In this document: piece by piece, positions 54,968-64,000 of the stretch
Layout of the letters: the number at the start of each line of letters is the position of its first letter
How positions within the stretch are numbered: the stretch's first letter is position 1
Source of the DNA: Sulfurihydrogenibium sp. YO3AOP1
GTDB lineage: Bacteria; Aquificota; Aquificia; Aquificales; Hydrogenothermaceae
NCBI RefSeq assembly: GCF_000020325.1
Contig: NC_010730.1
Location: 670,001 to 734,000, forward strand
Reading direction: 5' to 3'
Length of the DNA stretch: 64,000 nt
Program-made: the position numbers and the translations under genes
Notes under the pieces: generated by a model
Told to the model about the DNA's origin: nothing
Seen by the model: the letters and a program-made list of their open reading frames with translations, nothing else
The model's database searches: none

Positions 54968-57565
54968 ATGAAAATAAATGAAGTTTCTAAAGAAGAGGTT
55001 TTTTCATTACTTAAGACCTCGGAAAAAGGTCTTACAGAAAAAGAAGCTAAAAAGCGACTTTCTCAATATGGATATAATGAAATTGAGGAAGTTAAAAAAT
55101 CTCCTATCATTTTTAAGTTTTTACGTCAGTTTACTCATTTTTTTGCAATCATTTTATGGGTTGCTGCAGGCTTAGCATTCCTTTCAGATTTAATTAATCC
55201 TGCGGAAGAAATGAAAAGTCTTGGTTTTGCGATAATTTTGGTTATTGTTATAAACGCTGTCTTTGCTTTTATTCAAGAGTATAAAGCTGAAAAATCTATT
55301 GAAAAGCTTAGACTTTTGGTTCCTCGCCGTTGTAGAGTGATAAGAGATGGTATTGAAAAAGAAATCTCTGCAACGGAGCTTGTTCCAGGAGACATAATTA
55401 TTCTTTCAGAAGGAGATAAAGTTCCGGCAGATGCAAGGGTTATAGAGTCAAATTCTCTCACAGTAAATAATGCACCTCTTACAGGAGAATCTATTCCTAT
55501 AGTTCTTACATGTAAACCTTTCTTTGGAGAATTAATCAAGAGCAATAATGTAGCTTTTGCTGGAAGTATGGTTATTTCAGGAAGTGGTAAAGCGGTTGTT
55601 TTTGCAACCGGCATGAATACTGAGTTTGGAAAAATTGCACATCTTACGCAAACTGTTCAAGCTGAAGAAACACCGCTTCAAAAAGAAATCACAAAAACAT
55701 CAAAAATCATAGCCTTAGTTGCTATTTCAATAGGAATTATCTTTTTTGTTATCGGTAGTTTTATTGGAAGGAATTTTACTGAAAACTTTATTTTTGCGAT
55801 TGGTGTTATAGTTGCTTTGGTTCCTGAAGGGATGCTTCCAACCGTAACACTTTCGCTTGCTATAGGAAGTCAAAGAATGTTAAGAAGAAATGCTCTTGTT
55901 AAAACATTGACAGCAGTAGAAGCTTTAGGGAGTATAACTGTTATATGCACTGATAAAACAGGTACTATAACACAAAATAAAATGGCTGTTAAAGATGTTT
56001 GGATATTTGATGAAAGTTCAAAAGATATGTTAATGAAAATTGCTTATCTTTGCAATAATGCTGAGATTGTAAATAATGAATATAAAGGAGATCCAACAGA
56101 AGTTGCTCTATTGAAATACGTTAGAGAAAAGTATGGGGATATTAATGCAGAAAGGTTTTTAGAAATTCCTTTTGATTATGAAAGAAAAATGATGACAACG
56201 GGAAATATAATAAATGGAAGAAGAATATTTCTTACCAAAGGGGCAGTAGAAAAAGTTTTACCATTATGTAAGTATGCATTAATAAAAGGAGAAAAAATTA
56301 TTTTAGATGAAAGTCTAAAGCAGAAGATTTTAAATAAAAATAATGAATTGATGGACAAAGGTTTGCGTGTTTTGTGTTTTGCTTTTTCTGAAACTTGGCC
56401 TGAAAAAGATATGGTTTTTGTTGGTTTAGTAGGATTAGAAGACCCACCAAGACCGGGAGTCAAAGATGCTATAAAAACAGCCCATGAAGCAGGGATAAAA
56501 ATAATCTTAATTACAGGTGATGCAAGTAGGACAGCATTGGCGATATCAAAAGAAATTGGGCTTGTAAAAAGAAATCCTGTCATTATTGAAAGTGAAGAGT
56601 TTCATAAATTAAGTGATAATGAGCTTAAAAATAAGCTCTCTTCAAAAGAAATTATTTTTACAAGAATGTCTCCAGCAGATAAACTTAGAATTGTTACTCT
56701 ATTACAAGAAATGGGAGAAAGAGTTGCTGTTACTGGAGATGGTGTAAATGATACACCTGCTTTAAAAAAAGCTGATATCGGTATTGCCATGGGAAGTGGA
56801 ACTGATGTTGCTAAAGAAGTTGCTGAAATAATTCTCCTTGATGATAACTTTGCTACTATAATTTCTGCAATTGAAGAAGGAAGAACTATTTATGAAAACA
56901 TTAAAAAATTTATTTCTTATTTCTTTACATCAAATGTAGCCGAATTAATTCCATACATAGCATATGCTATTTTTAGAATACCTCTTCCTTTAAAAATCAT
57001 GCAGGTTCTTGCTATAGACTTAGGAACAGATATACTTCCAGGTCTTGCCCTTGGAGCTGAAAAACCAACCAAAGAAGTAATGAAAAAACCACCAAGGAGT
57101 CACAAAGAAAGGCTTATAGATTCTTTTATTCTTATAAGGTCTTTTTTGATTCTTGGACCTATAGAGGCAGCAGCTGGTTTATTTGGTTTCTTTTATGTCC
57201 TTTATTCAGGTGGATGGCATTGGAACGAACCAATTTCTTCATCAAATATTTTATATATGCAAGCAACCACAGCTTGTTTAACTGGGATTGTAATTACTCA
57301 AGTGGCAAATGGATTTGCTTCTCGGACTTTTAAAGAGCCAGTTTTTAAAATAGGTTTATTCTCAAACAAATTCTTAATTTTTGGAATACTTTTTGAGATT
57401 CTATTGCAAATTTTCATAGTTTACCATCCTTTAGGAAATAAAATATTTTCAACTTACCCAATTCCAATAAAAATTTGGCTGATTTTAATTCCTTTCGCTA
57501 TTTTGTTATTCACAATAGAAGAGTTTAGAAAAAACTTGATTATAAAGGATAATCAAAAACTTTGA
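54968..57565 (+). CDS. P2-type cation-transporting ATPase
   Basis: 865 residues. Order: N-terminal cation-ATPase domain, M1-M4 with VIVALVPEGMLPTVTL (PEG-type M4 site), actuator TGESIP, phosphorylation ICTDKTGTITQNKM, hinge [29 protein letters not shown], and a C-terminal six-helix domain with LIPYIAYAIFRIPLPL and LAIDLGTDILPGLALGAE. The latter resembles Na,K/H,K-type and related prokaryotic pumps; ion not certain (Ca, Na, K or H). Monocistronic. Confidence 0.9.
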   Translation: MKINEVSKEEVFSLLKTSEKGLTEKEAKKRLSQYGYNEIEEVKKSPIIFKFLRQFTHFFAIILWVAAGLAFLSDLINPAEEMKSLGFAIILVIVINAVFAFIQEYKAEKSIEKLRLLVPRRCRVIRDGIEKEISATELVPGDIIILSEGDKVPADARVIESNSLTVNNAPLTGESIPIVLTCKPFFGELIKSNNVAFAGSMVISGSGKAVVFATGMNTEFGKIAHLTQTVQAEETPLQKEITKTSKIIALVAISIGIIFFVIGSFIGRNFTENFIFAIGVIVALVPEGMLPTVTLSLAIGSQRMLRRNALVKTLTAVEALGSITVICTDKTGTITQNKMAVKDVWIFDESSKDMLMKIAYLCNNAEIVNNEYKGDPTEVALLKYVREKYGDINAERFLEIPFDYERKMMTTGNIINGRRIFLTKGAVEKVLPLCKYALIKGEKIILDESLKQKILNKNNELMDKGLRVLCFAFSETWPEKDMVFVGLVGLEDPPRPGVKDAIKTAHEAGIKIILITGDASRTALAISKEIGLVKRNPVIIESEEFHKLSDNELKNKLSSKEIIFTRMSPADKLRIVTLLQEMGERVAVTGDGVNDTPALKKADIGIAMGSGTDVAKEVAEIILLDDNFATIISAIEEGRTIYENIKKFISYFFTSNVAELIPYIAYAIFRIPLPLKIMQVLAIDLGTDILPGLALGAEKPTKEVMKKPPRSHKERLIDSFILIRSFLILGPIEAAAGLFGFFYVLYSGGWHWNEPISSSNILYMQATTACLTGIVITQVANGFASRTFKEPVFKIGLFSNKFLIFGILFEILLQIFIVYHPLGNKIFSTYPIPIKIWLILIPFAILLFTIEEFRKNLIIKDNQKL

Positions 57566-57619
57566 AATAATAAATTTTTCAGTTAAATTTATCAACAACT
57601 AAAACTCGAGGATTTAATC

Positions 57620-57790
57620 ATGGATGATTTCAACATAGAAAAAGTTTATGAAGTTAAACCTATAAGTGATGTTGATTCAAAAAGAGAGTTTATTAGAAAA
57701 AGAAATAAGAAAGTAAATGAAAAAACGCCTCCTATTCCAAAGCCTGAGAAAGAGAATACAGAAGAAGGACATATTGATATTTATGTTTGA
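57620..57790 (+). CDS. small charged ORF, 56 residues, unknown
   Basis: MDDFNIEKVYEVKPISDVDS at the start, then a basic KREFIRKRNKKVNEK stretch, a proline run and an end HIDIYV. CTCGAGG lies about 8 bases upstream. No family known to me. Supported by ribosome site, coding-like composition and placement between two genes; convergent with thiD. Confidence 0.55.
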   Translation: MDDFNIEKVYEVKPISDVDSKREFIRKRNKKVNEKTPPIPKPEKENTEEGHIDIYV

Positions 57791-57793
57791 AAA

Positions 57794-58600
57794 CTATTGA
57801 AAATCTTTATAAAACTGCCACATATGATTTAAAGGTCCATGTCCATGACCAATATCTAAAGAGTGTTTAATTGCATTATGGACGTAGTCCTTAGCATTCT
57901 TTACAGCATCTAAAAGACTGTATCCTTTTGCAAGGTATGAAGAGATTGCGGCAGATAAAGTGCAACCTGTGCCATGTGTATTTTTTGTGTTTATTCTTTC
58001 TGATATAAGATATTCAAATCTGCTTCCATCATAAAACACATCAATAATTTTATCACCCTCACCATGACCGCCTTTTAAAAGCACTGCATTAGCACCATCT
58101 GAGTAGAGTTTTTTACAAGCTTTTTCTACATCTTCTAAGGATTTTATTTTAAATCCTATCAAGCTTTCAGCTTCAGGAATGTTTGGAGTGATTAAAACTG
58201 CTAACGGAATTATTTTTTCTTTTAAAATCTGCTCGTCGGCAACTTTTAACAACGGGTCTCCAGACTTAGACCTCGTCACGGTATCAACCACTAAATTTGG
58301 AATTTTAAAATCTTTTACAGCTTTAGCTACTGCCTCAACTATACCAGCATTTGATAGCATTCCAGTCTTTGCAGAATCAATGCCAATATCTTCTGCAACC
58401 ACTTTTATTTGGTCGTATACTACTTGCGGTGGTAAATCATACACACCAAAAACTCCAACAGTGTTTTGAACTGTGATGGATGTAATGGCAGACATTCCAT
58501 ATACACCCAAAGATGTCATGGTCTTTAAATCTGCTTGAATGCCTGCACCACCACCACTATCAGAGCCAGCAATCGTTAAAACTTTCGGAATTTTTATCAT
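57794..58600 (-). CDS. thiD: hydroxymethylpyrimidine (phosphate) kinase ThiD
   Basis: 268 residues. Phosphorylates HMP and HMP-P in thiamine synthesis. LTIAGSDSGGGAGIQADLKTMTSLGVYGMSAITSITVQNT, DTVTRSKSGDPLL and NTKNTHGTGCTLSAAISSYLAKG (catalytic Cys-adjacent anion hole) are diagnostic. Follows the pentapeptide gene by 3 bases. No TPP riboswitch seen upstream. Its product path feeds the ThDP used by dxs. Confidence 0.95.
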   Translation of the reverse strand: MIKIPKVLTIAGSDSGGGAGIQADLKTMTSLGVYGMSAITSITVQNTVGVFGVYDLPPQVVYDQIKVVAEDIGIDSAKTGMLSNAGIVEAVAKAVKDFKIPNLVVDTVTRSKSGDPLLKVADEQILKEKIIPLAVLITPNIPEAESLIGFKIKSLEDVEKACKKLYSDGANAVLLKGGHGEGDKIIDVFYDGSRFEYLISERINTKNTHGTGCTLSAAISSYLAKGYSLLDAVKNAKDYVHNAIKHSLDIGHGHGPLNHMWQFYKDFQ

Positions 58601-58603
58601 CTG

Positions 58604-59224
58604 TTAATCATCAAAGTTGCTTGGAAGTATTTTTGAATAATTGACTTCTGCTTTTGAACCTTCAAGCCATGGCTTTCTACCATAAACTAAAACCTCTTCC
58701 GCTTCAACATTTTCAAACCAAGTACCAGCTAATTTAGTTTTTCTAAAATCACTAAAGCTAAATTTTGTCATTACAAAAGAAGCTTTTTGAAAATCTGAAC
58801 CTCTTACATTAGAGTGTCTCATATCTACATAATCAAACACAGCTTCTGTAAATTTGCAATCTTCAAGTCTAACGTTTAACATATTGGCATTTTTAAAATT
58901 ACTTTTTGATGCATCGCTTACTAAAATAGCCGTTCTAAATAAGTTAGCATTTTCAAAATTTGCATTTCTTAGATTTACTCTTTGCAAAACTGCTTTGTGT
59001 AAATTTGCATCTTTCAAGTTTGCATTTTCAAAATTAGCATCAGCAATAAAAGCACCTTCTAAATTTGCACCCTCTAAATTTGCATTTTTCAAATTTGTAC
59101 CAGTAAAAGTTGCGTTTGATAAGTCTAAACCAGATAGATTAATACCTTCTAAGTCCATAAAAGAAAAGTCTAAATCTTTCCCTTCTTTTATTAATTTTTC
59201 TATTTCTTCTCTTGTAAGCTCCAT
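58604..59224 (-). CDS. pentapeptide-repeat protein
   Basis: 206 residues, with about 25 repeats of A(N/D)(L/F)xx between residues 20 and 185 (for example FTGTNLKNANLEGANLEGAF and DANFENANLKDANLHKAVLQ), forming a right-handed quadrilateral helix. Function cannot be read from the repeats; some family members mimic DNA. In operon with thiD. ATG about 60 bases from the divergent ispD. Confidence 0.93.
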   Translation of the reverse strand: MELTREEIEKLIKEGKDLDFSFMDLEGINLSGLDLSNATFTGTNLKNANLEGANLEGAFIADANFENANLKDANLHKAVLQRVNLRNANFENANLFRTAILVSDASKSNFKNANMLNVRLEDCKFTEAVFDYVDMRHSNVRGSDFQKASFVMTKFSFSDFRKTKLAGTWFENVEAEEVLVYGRKPWLEGSKAEVNYSKILPSNFDD

Positions 59225-59285
59225 AACTTTACCTCTACTTAATTAATTGATTTATAATTATATTTTAAATCCTTTGGAGTGCAAT

Positions 59286-59951
59286 ATGATAGGATGCATA
59301 CTTTTAGCAGGTGGGAAAGGCAATAGATTTGGTGCAAAAAAACAATTTTTAGAAATAAATGGTTTAAAGATTTTTGAATACTCTTTAAAAACGATAGAAA
59401 AGGTGGAAGAGATAGATTTTGTAGTGGTTGTTTTACCAAAAGAGGATTTGGATATTGAGATAAAATCTTCCAAAAAAATAATAAAGGTCGAGGGTGGTAG
59501 CGAAAGACAGTTTTCTGTATATAATGGCTTAAGAGCAATTGCAGATTGTGATATTGTGGCAATTCATGACTCTGCACGTCCTTTTGCTACTGTAAATATG
59601 TTTAGAGATGGGATTAAAAATGTTAAAGCTGGCTGGGACGGTTCTATTACTGCTTATAGGTCTCCGGATACAATAAAGAGAGTGATAAATAATAAAATTG
59701 TTGAAACTTTAAATAGAGATGAAATTTATATAATTCAAACACCCCAAGTTTTTGATTTTAAAAAGCTCTTAAAAGCTCATGAGTATGCATTAGAGAATAA
59801 TATTTTAGCAACAGATGACTCAGCTTTGATGGAAAAGCTTGGTTATAGAATTACTGTAAATGAGGGCAGTTTTTTTAATTTCAAGATTACTTATTTTAAG
59901 GATTTAGAGATTGTCGAATGTTTTATCAAAAGTGAAAAAGTGAAGGATTGA
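59286..59951 (+). CDS. ispD: 2-C-methyl-D-erythritol 4-phosphate cytidylyltransferase
   Basis: 221 residues. Third step of the MEP pathway, forming CDP-methylerythritol. CILLAGGKGNRFGAKKQFLEING, VEGGSERQFSVYNGLRAI, VAIHDSARPFAT and ATDDSALMEKLGYRI are typical. The ATG at 59286 follows TTTGGAG and gives the conserved start; 13 upstream codons are AT-rich. Confidence 0.95.
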   Translation: MIGCILLAGGKGNRFGAKKQFLEINGLKIFEYSLKTIEKVEEIDFVVVVLPKEDLDIEIKSSKKIIKVEGGSERQFSVYNGLRAIADCDIVAIHDSARPFATVNMFRDGIKNVKAGWDGSITAYRSPDTIKRVINNKIVETLNRDEIYIIQTPQVFDFKKLLKAHEYALENNILATDDSALMEKLGYRITVNEGSFFNFKITYFKDLEIVECFIKSEKVKD

Positions 59952-60192
59952 TGGATGTTGGGGACAGTTCATAAACTGCCCTGTACATATAGTAAAAGGC
60001 AAGAAGTGGGACGTATTAACCCGATATATTTTAATATGGTAGGAAATACAACTATACGTTGTGTGAGAAATTCAATAAAAATATGAGATTCTTCGCTTCG
60101 CTCAGAATGACGAATAAGATTACCTTTTTTTCTAGTGCTTACTATTCAAGATTTCCCTGTCATCCTGAGGACTTTAGTCCGAAGGACCTACT
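59946..60192. repeat. composite repeat region after ispD
   Basis: TTGATGGATGTTGGGGACAG with a TTCATAAACTGCCC half (59948-59981) is an inverted copy of the TTCATGAA family. At 60085-60111 the arm GAGATTCTTCGCTTCGCTC plus AGAATGAC, and at 60159-60192 GTCATCCTGAGGACTTTAG, are placed back to back. The rest up to 60270 shows nothing. Confidence 0.65.
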
Positions 60193-60270
60193 TTTTAAAT
60201 TCTATAAAAATCACTAATTTCTCACCCAAGGTACGGTAGGAAATAATATACAACTATTGTTTGTCTTTTT

Positions 60271-62214
60271 TTAAGCCATCACATAATCTGGTGTTTTGTC
60301 TTCAATCAATCTCTTATTCAATTTTTGTATTGAATAGCAAAACGAAGAATGAGACCATGTTAAAGGACATACAGATAACGGCTCTCCTGTGAATGGATGG
60401 AACTGCTCTGCCAACAATCCAGCCTGAGTTTTTCTCTTTATCACCCAGTTAATCAGCTGAAATGCTCTATCAAACAATCCAACCTGCGTATACCAGTTAG
60501 CAAGCCATAAAGTAGTTATTATCCAAGGATTTCCTGGTGTATCATCAGACACTTTGTGATAGTAATCGTTTTCATATCTTGCAAGACCACCAATCCCATT
60601 TTTTATCCAAAGCCTATCCTCTACTGTCCTTACAGTATTAACCATTCTATAATCTTCTGGGTCTATCACGCCAAATTCATGAACAAGAAGCAAACTACTT
60701 TCTACAGTTTTATCCTTAATGATATTTCCGTTTTTATCTCTGTATATTCCTCTTAAAAATCTTCCTTCTTCTTCATCATAAAGATGTGTCAAAATTCCAT
60801 TTCTGATTTCTTCAGCTTTTTGATTGTACAAAACAGACTCTTCTTTATTTCCTACAAGTATAGCAAGCTTGGATGCAGCAATTAAACCTGCGTATACTGT
60901 TGATGTTGTATAAGTAAAAATACCTCTTCTTTCTTCCCATAAATCATAGCTTTCAAGGGGAAGGTTTAACTGTGGGTCTGTATATTTAACCATAAAGTTT
61001 GCAGCCTTTCTGACAAATCCGTTATACATATAGTCCACAAACTCAATATCTTTGCTATTTAAATAATGATTGTATAAAGCAACCACCACTAAAGCTGTCT
61101 CATCTTCTTGGATTGGAAGCTGATAATTTTCATCATCGTCACACCAAGGATGCCATGATGAACCTGCTGTTCCATCTGGAGAATATTTATGAAGAAGAAA
61201 TCCTTCATCTGTTATATGCTGTTTACAGAATTTAAAAAATCTTTGTGTTAAGTTTGTATATCCTGCATTATCAAGAGACATAACAATAAAAGCACCATCC
61301 CTTGGCCAAAGATAGCTGTAATGGTCTTTGTTGAATTTATAAATTGATGTATCATTTGCGGCAACGATAGCACCGTTATTGTCAAAGTGAGCACGAATGA
61401 TTAAAAGACTTTGATAATATAAGTCTTTTATATTTTTAGATAAAGCTGGTAGTAGCCTGTCTTTTGTCTTTATCCAACCTTGCCAAAACTCTTGTGTCTC
61501 TTCAAGTAAATGCTGTAATCCTTCATTGCTTACTTTATTTTTCAATTTAACTATATCATCATAACGATGACCAACTAAAAGATAGTAGTAAACTGTTTTA
61601 TTTTCCAAAGGTTTTAGATTTTCAACTATTGCCCAAGCACTATCAATCTCTCCTTGAACTATCTTATTTCTGCTTAAATGACCTCTTTCAATCTCTAACC
61701 AAGAGCCGGATGTATGATTTTTCTTTGAGACGGTATATTCAAAATTGCTACTTTGAGACGAGATATAAATATACGTTGCGCCTTTGTAATGAATCAAACC
61801 TTTTAATTTTGGGTCGTAGTATGCAGTATTACCAATTTCAGATTCATTTAATTTAAATCCATGATAAAAAAATATTTTTACTTCCTTTTCTTCCTCTGTT
61901 AGATTTGTAATCTGGATTTGATGGATTAATATATCTGAATATTTATGAATAGCTGATTTAAAGTTTAGTTTGATGCCAAGCTCATCAGATTTAGCTTCTA
62001 AATTCGCAACTAATGAGTTTTCACAGTAGCTAAATTTTTTCTCCCAAGAGTCATCAATCCATTTAAACCTACCGTTTACGTATACACCAATAGAGTTTGC
62101 CTCTGAGTTTAAATGATTATACATTCCAATGTAAGGAAAGTAAAAGTCTCTAATAGCAAAGTTTTTATCTATATTAACAAAAAATTTTCCATTACTCAGC
62201 ACTATCTCTTTCAT
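60271..62214 (-). CDS. GH15 glucoamylase-like glycoside hydrolase
   Basis: 647 residues: an N-terminal beta-sandwich (about 1-260) and an (alpha/alpha)6 barrel. Releases glucose from alpha-glucans or related sugars. DHYSYLWPRDGAFIVMSLDNAGY, the catalytic Glu in LPIQEDETALVVVAL and the second in GLLAEQFHPFTGEPLSVCPLTWSHSSF are visible. No signal peptide, so cytosolic, perhaps for glycogen or trehalose breakdown. Overlaps rluB by 23 bases. Confidence 0.92.
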   Translation of the reverse strand: MKEIVLSNGKFFVNIDKNFAIRDFYFPYIGMYNHLNSEANSIGVYVNGRFKWIDDSWEKKFSYCENSLVANLEAKSDELGIKLNFKSAIHKYSDILIHQIQITNLTEEEKEVKIFFYHGFKLNESEIGNTAYYDPKLKGLIHYKGATYIYISSQSSNFEYTVSKKNHTSGSWLEIERGHLSRNKIVQGEIDSAWAIVENLKPLENKTVYYYLLVGHRYDDIVKLKNKVSNEGLQHLLEETQEFWQGWIKTKDRLLPALSKNIKDLYYQSLLIIRAHFDNNGAIVAANDTSIYKFNKDHYSYLWPRDGAFIVMSLDNAGYTNLTQRFFKFCKQHITDEGFLLHKYSPDGTAGSSWHPWCDDDENYQLPIQEDETALVVVALYNHYLNSKDIEFVDYMYNGFVRKAANFMVKYTDPQLNLPLESYDLWEERRGIFTYTTSTVYAGLIAASKLAILVGNKEESVLYNQKAEEIRNGILTHLYDEEEGRFLRGIYRDKNGNIIKDKTVESSLLLVHEFGVIDPEDYRMVNTVRTVEDRLWIKNGIGGLARYENDYYHKVSDDTPGNPWIITTLWLANWYTQVGLFDRAFQLINWVIKRKTQAGLLAEQFHPFTGEPLSVCPLTWSHSSFCYSIQKLNKRLIEDKTPDYVMA

Positions 62215-62926
62215 AGATTGACCTTACCTCTTTGTCTGTTAAATGTTTAAATTGATGTGGCTTTAAGTTTTCAATAGAAATGCTATCTATTTTAACACGG
62301 ACAAGTCTTTTTACTTTATGATTAAATTTACTTACATATCTTCTTAAGATTCTCTTTTTTCCGCTATGAATTTCAAAAAGTAGCCACGTACTATCTTTTG
62401 TGTGTTTTAAGATTTCAACTTTATCTGGCTTAAAAAAGCCGTCTTCTAAAATAGCTCCTTTTTTCATCTGATTTAGTGTTTCTTCGTCAACTTTTGGAAC
62501 CACTTCTACGTGATAGACTTTTTTGATTTTATGCTTTGGATGGGCAATTTTGTTTGCAAACTCACCATCGTTTGTTAAGATTAAAAGACCTTCGCTATTA
62601 TAATCAAGCCTTCCAACAGGAAATAAGTTTTCTTTGATATTTAATTCTTTAAGCAAATCTGTCAATGTTTTTCTTCCAAACTTATCTTTTCCAACTGCTG
62701 AAAGATAGCCAACAGGTTTGTAGATTTTTATGTAAATCTTTTTCTCTACCGGTTTTATGATATTACCTTCAACTTCTACTATATCTTTTTCTGGATTTAT
62801 TTTAGCTCCTAAGTCTTTGATAATTTCTCCATTTACTTTAACCTTTCCTTCTTTTATAAGCTCATCTGCCTTTCTTCTGCTACATATTCCACTTTGTGCT
62901 ATATATTTATTCAATCTTACTTGCAT
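62192..62926 (-). CDS. rluB: rRNA pseudouridine synthase, RluB/RsuA family
   Basis: 244 residues. S4 RNA-binding domain (RLNKYIAQSGICSRRKADELIKEGKVKVNG) and synthase domain with catalytic Asp in VGRLDYNSEGLLILTNDG. RKTLTDLL and KIHSGKKRILRRYVSKFNHKVKRLVRVKI are also typical. Most like RluB (23S position 2605) but RsuA cannot be excluded. Its end lies inside the glucoamylase start. Confidence 0.9.
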   Translation of the reverse strand: MQVRLNKYIAQSGICSRRKADELIKEGKVKVNGEIIKDLGAKINPEKDIVEVEGNIIKPVEKKIYIKIYKPVGYLSAVGKDKFGRKTLTDLLKELNIKENLFPVGRLDYNSEGLLILTNDGEFANKIAHPKHKIKKVYHVEVVPKVDEETLNQMKKGAILEDGFFKPDKVEILKHTKDSTWLLFEIHSGKKRILRRYVSKFNHKVKRLVRVKIDSISIENLKPHQFKHLTDKEVRSIYERDSAE

Positions 62927-63064
62927 CTTTAACAGCCTTTATAAAATTTTTAATTATATAATATACACGTCAGGTGAGGTAGTTCAAAAATAAAGAGATT
63001 TTTAGTATGGATACAGATTACGTAAGAGATAAGAAAGTGATTTGAATGGGCAAGAAGAGAAAAG

Positions 63065-63170
63065 GAGATTCTTCGCTTCGCTCAGAATGACATCTAAGGT
63101 TATCCTTCCTTTAATGTTTATTATTCAGGCTTTTTCTGTCATCCTGAGGACTTTAGTCCGAAGGATCTCC
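63065..63170. repeat. dispersed repeat arms, back to back
   Basis: Arm GAGATTCTTCGCTTCGCTC plus AGAATGAC at 63065-63091, then GTCATCCTGAGGACTTTAGT with CCGAAGGATCTCC ending at 63170. Same order as at 60085. The gap 62927-63262 otherwise has AT-rich and GTGAGAAGT-type sequence only. Confidence 0.65.
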
Positions 63171-63262
63171 TCTTTTAAAGAAAGTGAGAAGTAAGAAAGT
63201 GAATAAGTAAGATGCGAGATATTGATAAAATTTTTACACATCACCCGTCACTTTTCTAAAAC

Positions 63263-64000
63263 CTAACTTATCTTGACTCTTAAAGAGTTCCCTATTACAA
63301 ATACACTGCTTAATACCATTGCAAGAGCTGCAAAAATTGGGTTTAGATGTCCGGTTATTGCAAGACCCATTCCTATTATATTGTAAATGAAAGCCCAAAA
63401 CATATTCGTATAAATTACTCTTTTAACCTTTCTTGCCAAGATTATAAGCAGTGGAATTTTTCTTAAATTATCACTTATCAGGCTAACGTTGGCTGATTCT
63501 CTTGTTAGGTCTGTTCCACAACCCATAGCAATTCCTATATCTGCCTTTGCTAAAGCCGGAGCATCATTTATACCATCCCCAACCATCGCAACGGTTTTTC
63601 CTTTGTTTTTTTCTTCTTCTATAAATCTTAATTTATCTTCCGGTTTAAGGTTTGCTCTAACATTTTCTATATCAAGAACTTTCTTTAAAACTTTTGCAAA
63701 ATATTCAGAGTCTCCTGTCAAAACTTCTGTCTCTACTTTTAACTTTTTGAGAGCGTCAAATGCTATTTTTGCTTCCGGTCTGATTTTTTGAGAAAATGTC
63801 GCAACTGCAAGAATTTCTTTTCCATCTGTCAAATATGTTATAATCTCTCCATTTTCTAATGCTTGATTGATTAGACTTTTTATATTCTCATCAATTTGAA
63901 CATCTTTTAAAAACTCTTGACTTCCGAGATAGTATTTTTTGCCGTTTATTTCACCAGAAACACCAAGCCCGTAATGGACTTTAAAATTTTCTACTTTCAA
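63263..64000 (-). CDS. copper-type P1B ATPase, C-terminal part (cut by window edge)
   Basis: 245 residues of the C-terminal portion; the frame continues past 64000, so the start is not in the window. It holds the end of the nucleotide-binding domain, the hinge [29 protein letters not shown], and the last two helices with [17 protein letters not shown], where YN is typical of Cu-ATPases. The metal site CPC and phosphorylation DKTGT lie outside. Copper is inferred from the C-terminal helices. Confidence 0.85.
   Translation of the reverse strand: MKVENFKVHYGLGVSGEINGKKYYLGSQEFLKDVQIDENIKSLINQALENGEIITYLTDGKEILAVATFSQKIRPEAKIAFDALKKLKVETEVLTGDSEYFAKVLKKVLDIENVRANLKPEDKLRFIEEEKNKGKTVAMVGDGINDAPALAKADIGIAMGCGTDLTRESANVSLISDNLRKIPLLIILARKVKRVIYTNMFWAFIYNIIGMGLAITGHLNPIFAALAMVLSSVFVIGNSLRVKIS

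Noticed and set aside
58600-58620. TPP riboswitch for thiD
   Set aside because: Only three bases separate thiD from the upstream gene, and no THI-element core was seen before the pentapeptide gene.
58604-59224. Pentapeptide protein as a quinolone-resistance (Qnr) factor
   Set aside because: Repeats alone do not define function and no Qnr-specific loops could be seen; left as generic.

Overview
The window looks like a chromosomal piece of a thermophilic Aquificota bacterium of the Hydrogenothermaceae, most likely Sulfurihydrogenibium. Grounds: AT-rich DNA with lysine/glutamate/isoleucine-rich proteins, a monomeric NADP isocitrate dehydrogenase, an energy-converting-hydrogenase-like complex, and a CRISPR ancillary operon whose protease matches, as I remember it, the CalpL/CalpT/CalpS system studied in Sulfurihydrogenibium sp. 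YO3AOP1. The genus call is inference; no search was run.

Layout. 1-2.3 kb: dxs on the minus strand and a repeat-filled gap. 2.3-12.5 kb: one plus-strand operon with an uncharacterised MazF/PemK-like gene, an ECF-like sigma factor (CalpS), its MazF-like partner (CalpT), a SAVED-Lon protease (CalpL), the type III-B Cmr1-6 complex, and a four-helix membrane protein with a CARF-like domain. 12.5-13.8 kb: a frameshifted DUF996-like membrane gene and a CPBP membrane protease. 13.8-22.3 kb: cas6, a four-helix-bundle (S23-like) gene, then type I-B cas8-cas7-cas5-cas3-cas4-cas1-cas2. 22.3-24.2 kb: leader and an 18-repeat CRISPR array.

24.5-30.0 kb: rimO-mtnA-yvcK-nadB-infC, nearly all overlapping; infC appears to start at AUU. 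30.0-30.6 kb: tRNA-Leu, tRNA-Lys and tRNA-Glu. 30.6-34.5 kb, minus strand: modC-like ATPase, then yebC-ruvC-small secreted Cys protein-rdgB-glycosyltransferase. 34.8-42.1 kb, plus strand: endonuclease III-like gene, asd, dgt, GT39 transferase, hemC, rodZ-like gene, ogg, rsmG. 42.5-47.0 kb: icd, a CBS protein, a PEBP protein, an MFS transporter. 47.3-54.4 kb: six-gene Hyf-like operon whose large subunit lacks all four [NiFe] cysteines (an Ehr-type complex). 55.0-64.0 kb: P-type ATPase, a 56-residue ORF, thiD, pentapeptide protein, ispD, GH15 glucoamylase, rluB, and the end of a copper-type P-type ATPase cut by the window edge.

How it fits. The interference region joins RNA sensing (Cmr with an intact Cas10 GGDD cyclase motif but no HD nuclease) to two predicted cyclic-oligoadenylate receptors: CalpL (SAVED), which would release a sigma factor by cutting CalpT, and the membrane CARF protein. 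The type I-B module supplies DNA interference, adaptation and the only Cas6, so both modules probably share the array. Two families of dispersed palindromic repeats and a third CTCACGT-type repeat fill most intergenic gaps; the third has also entered the reading frames of calpT, cas8 and cas7.
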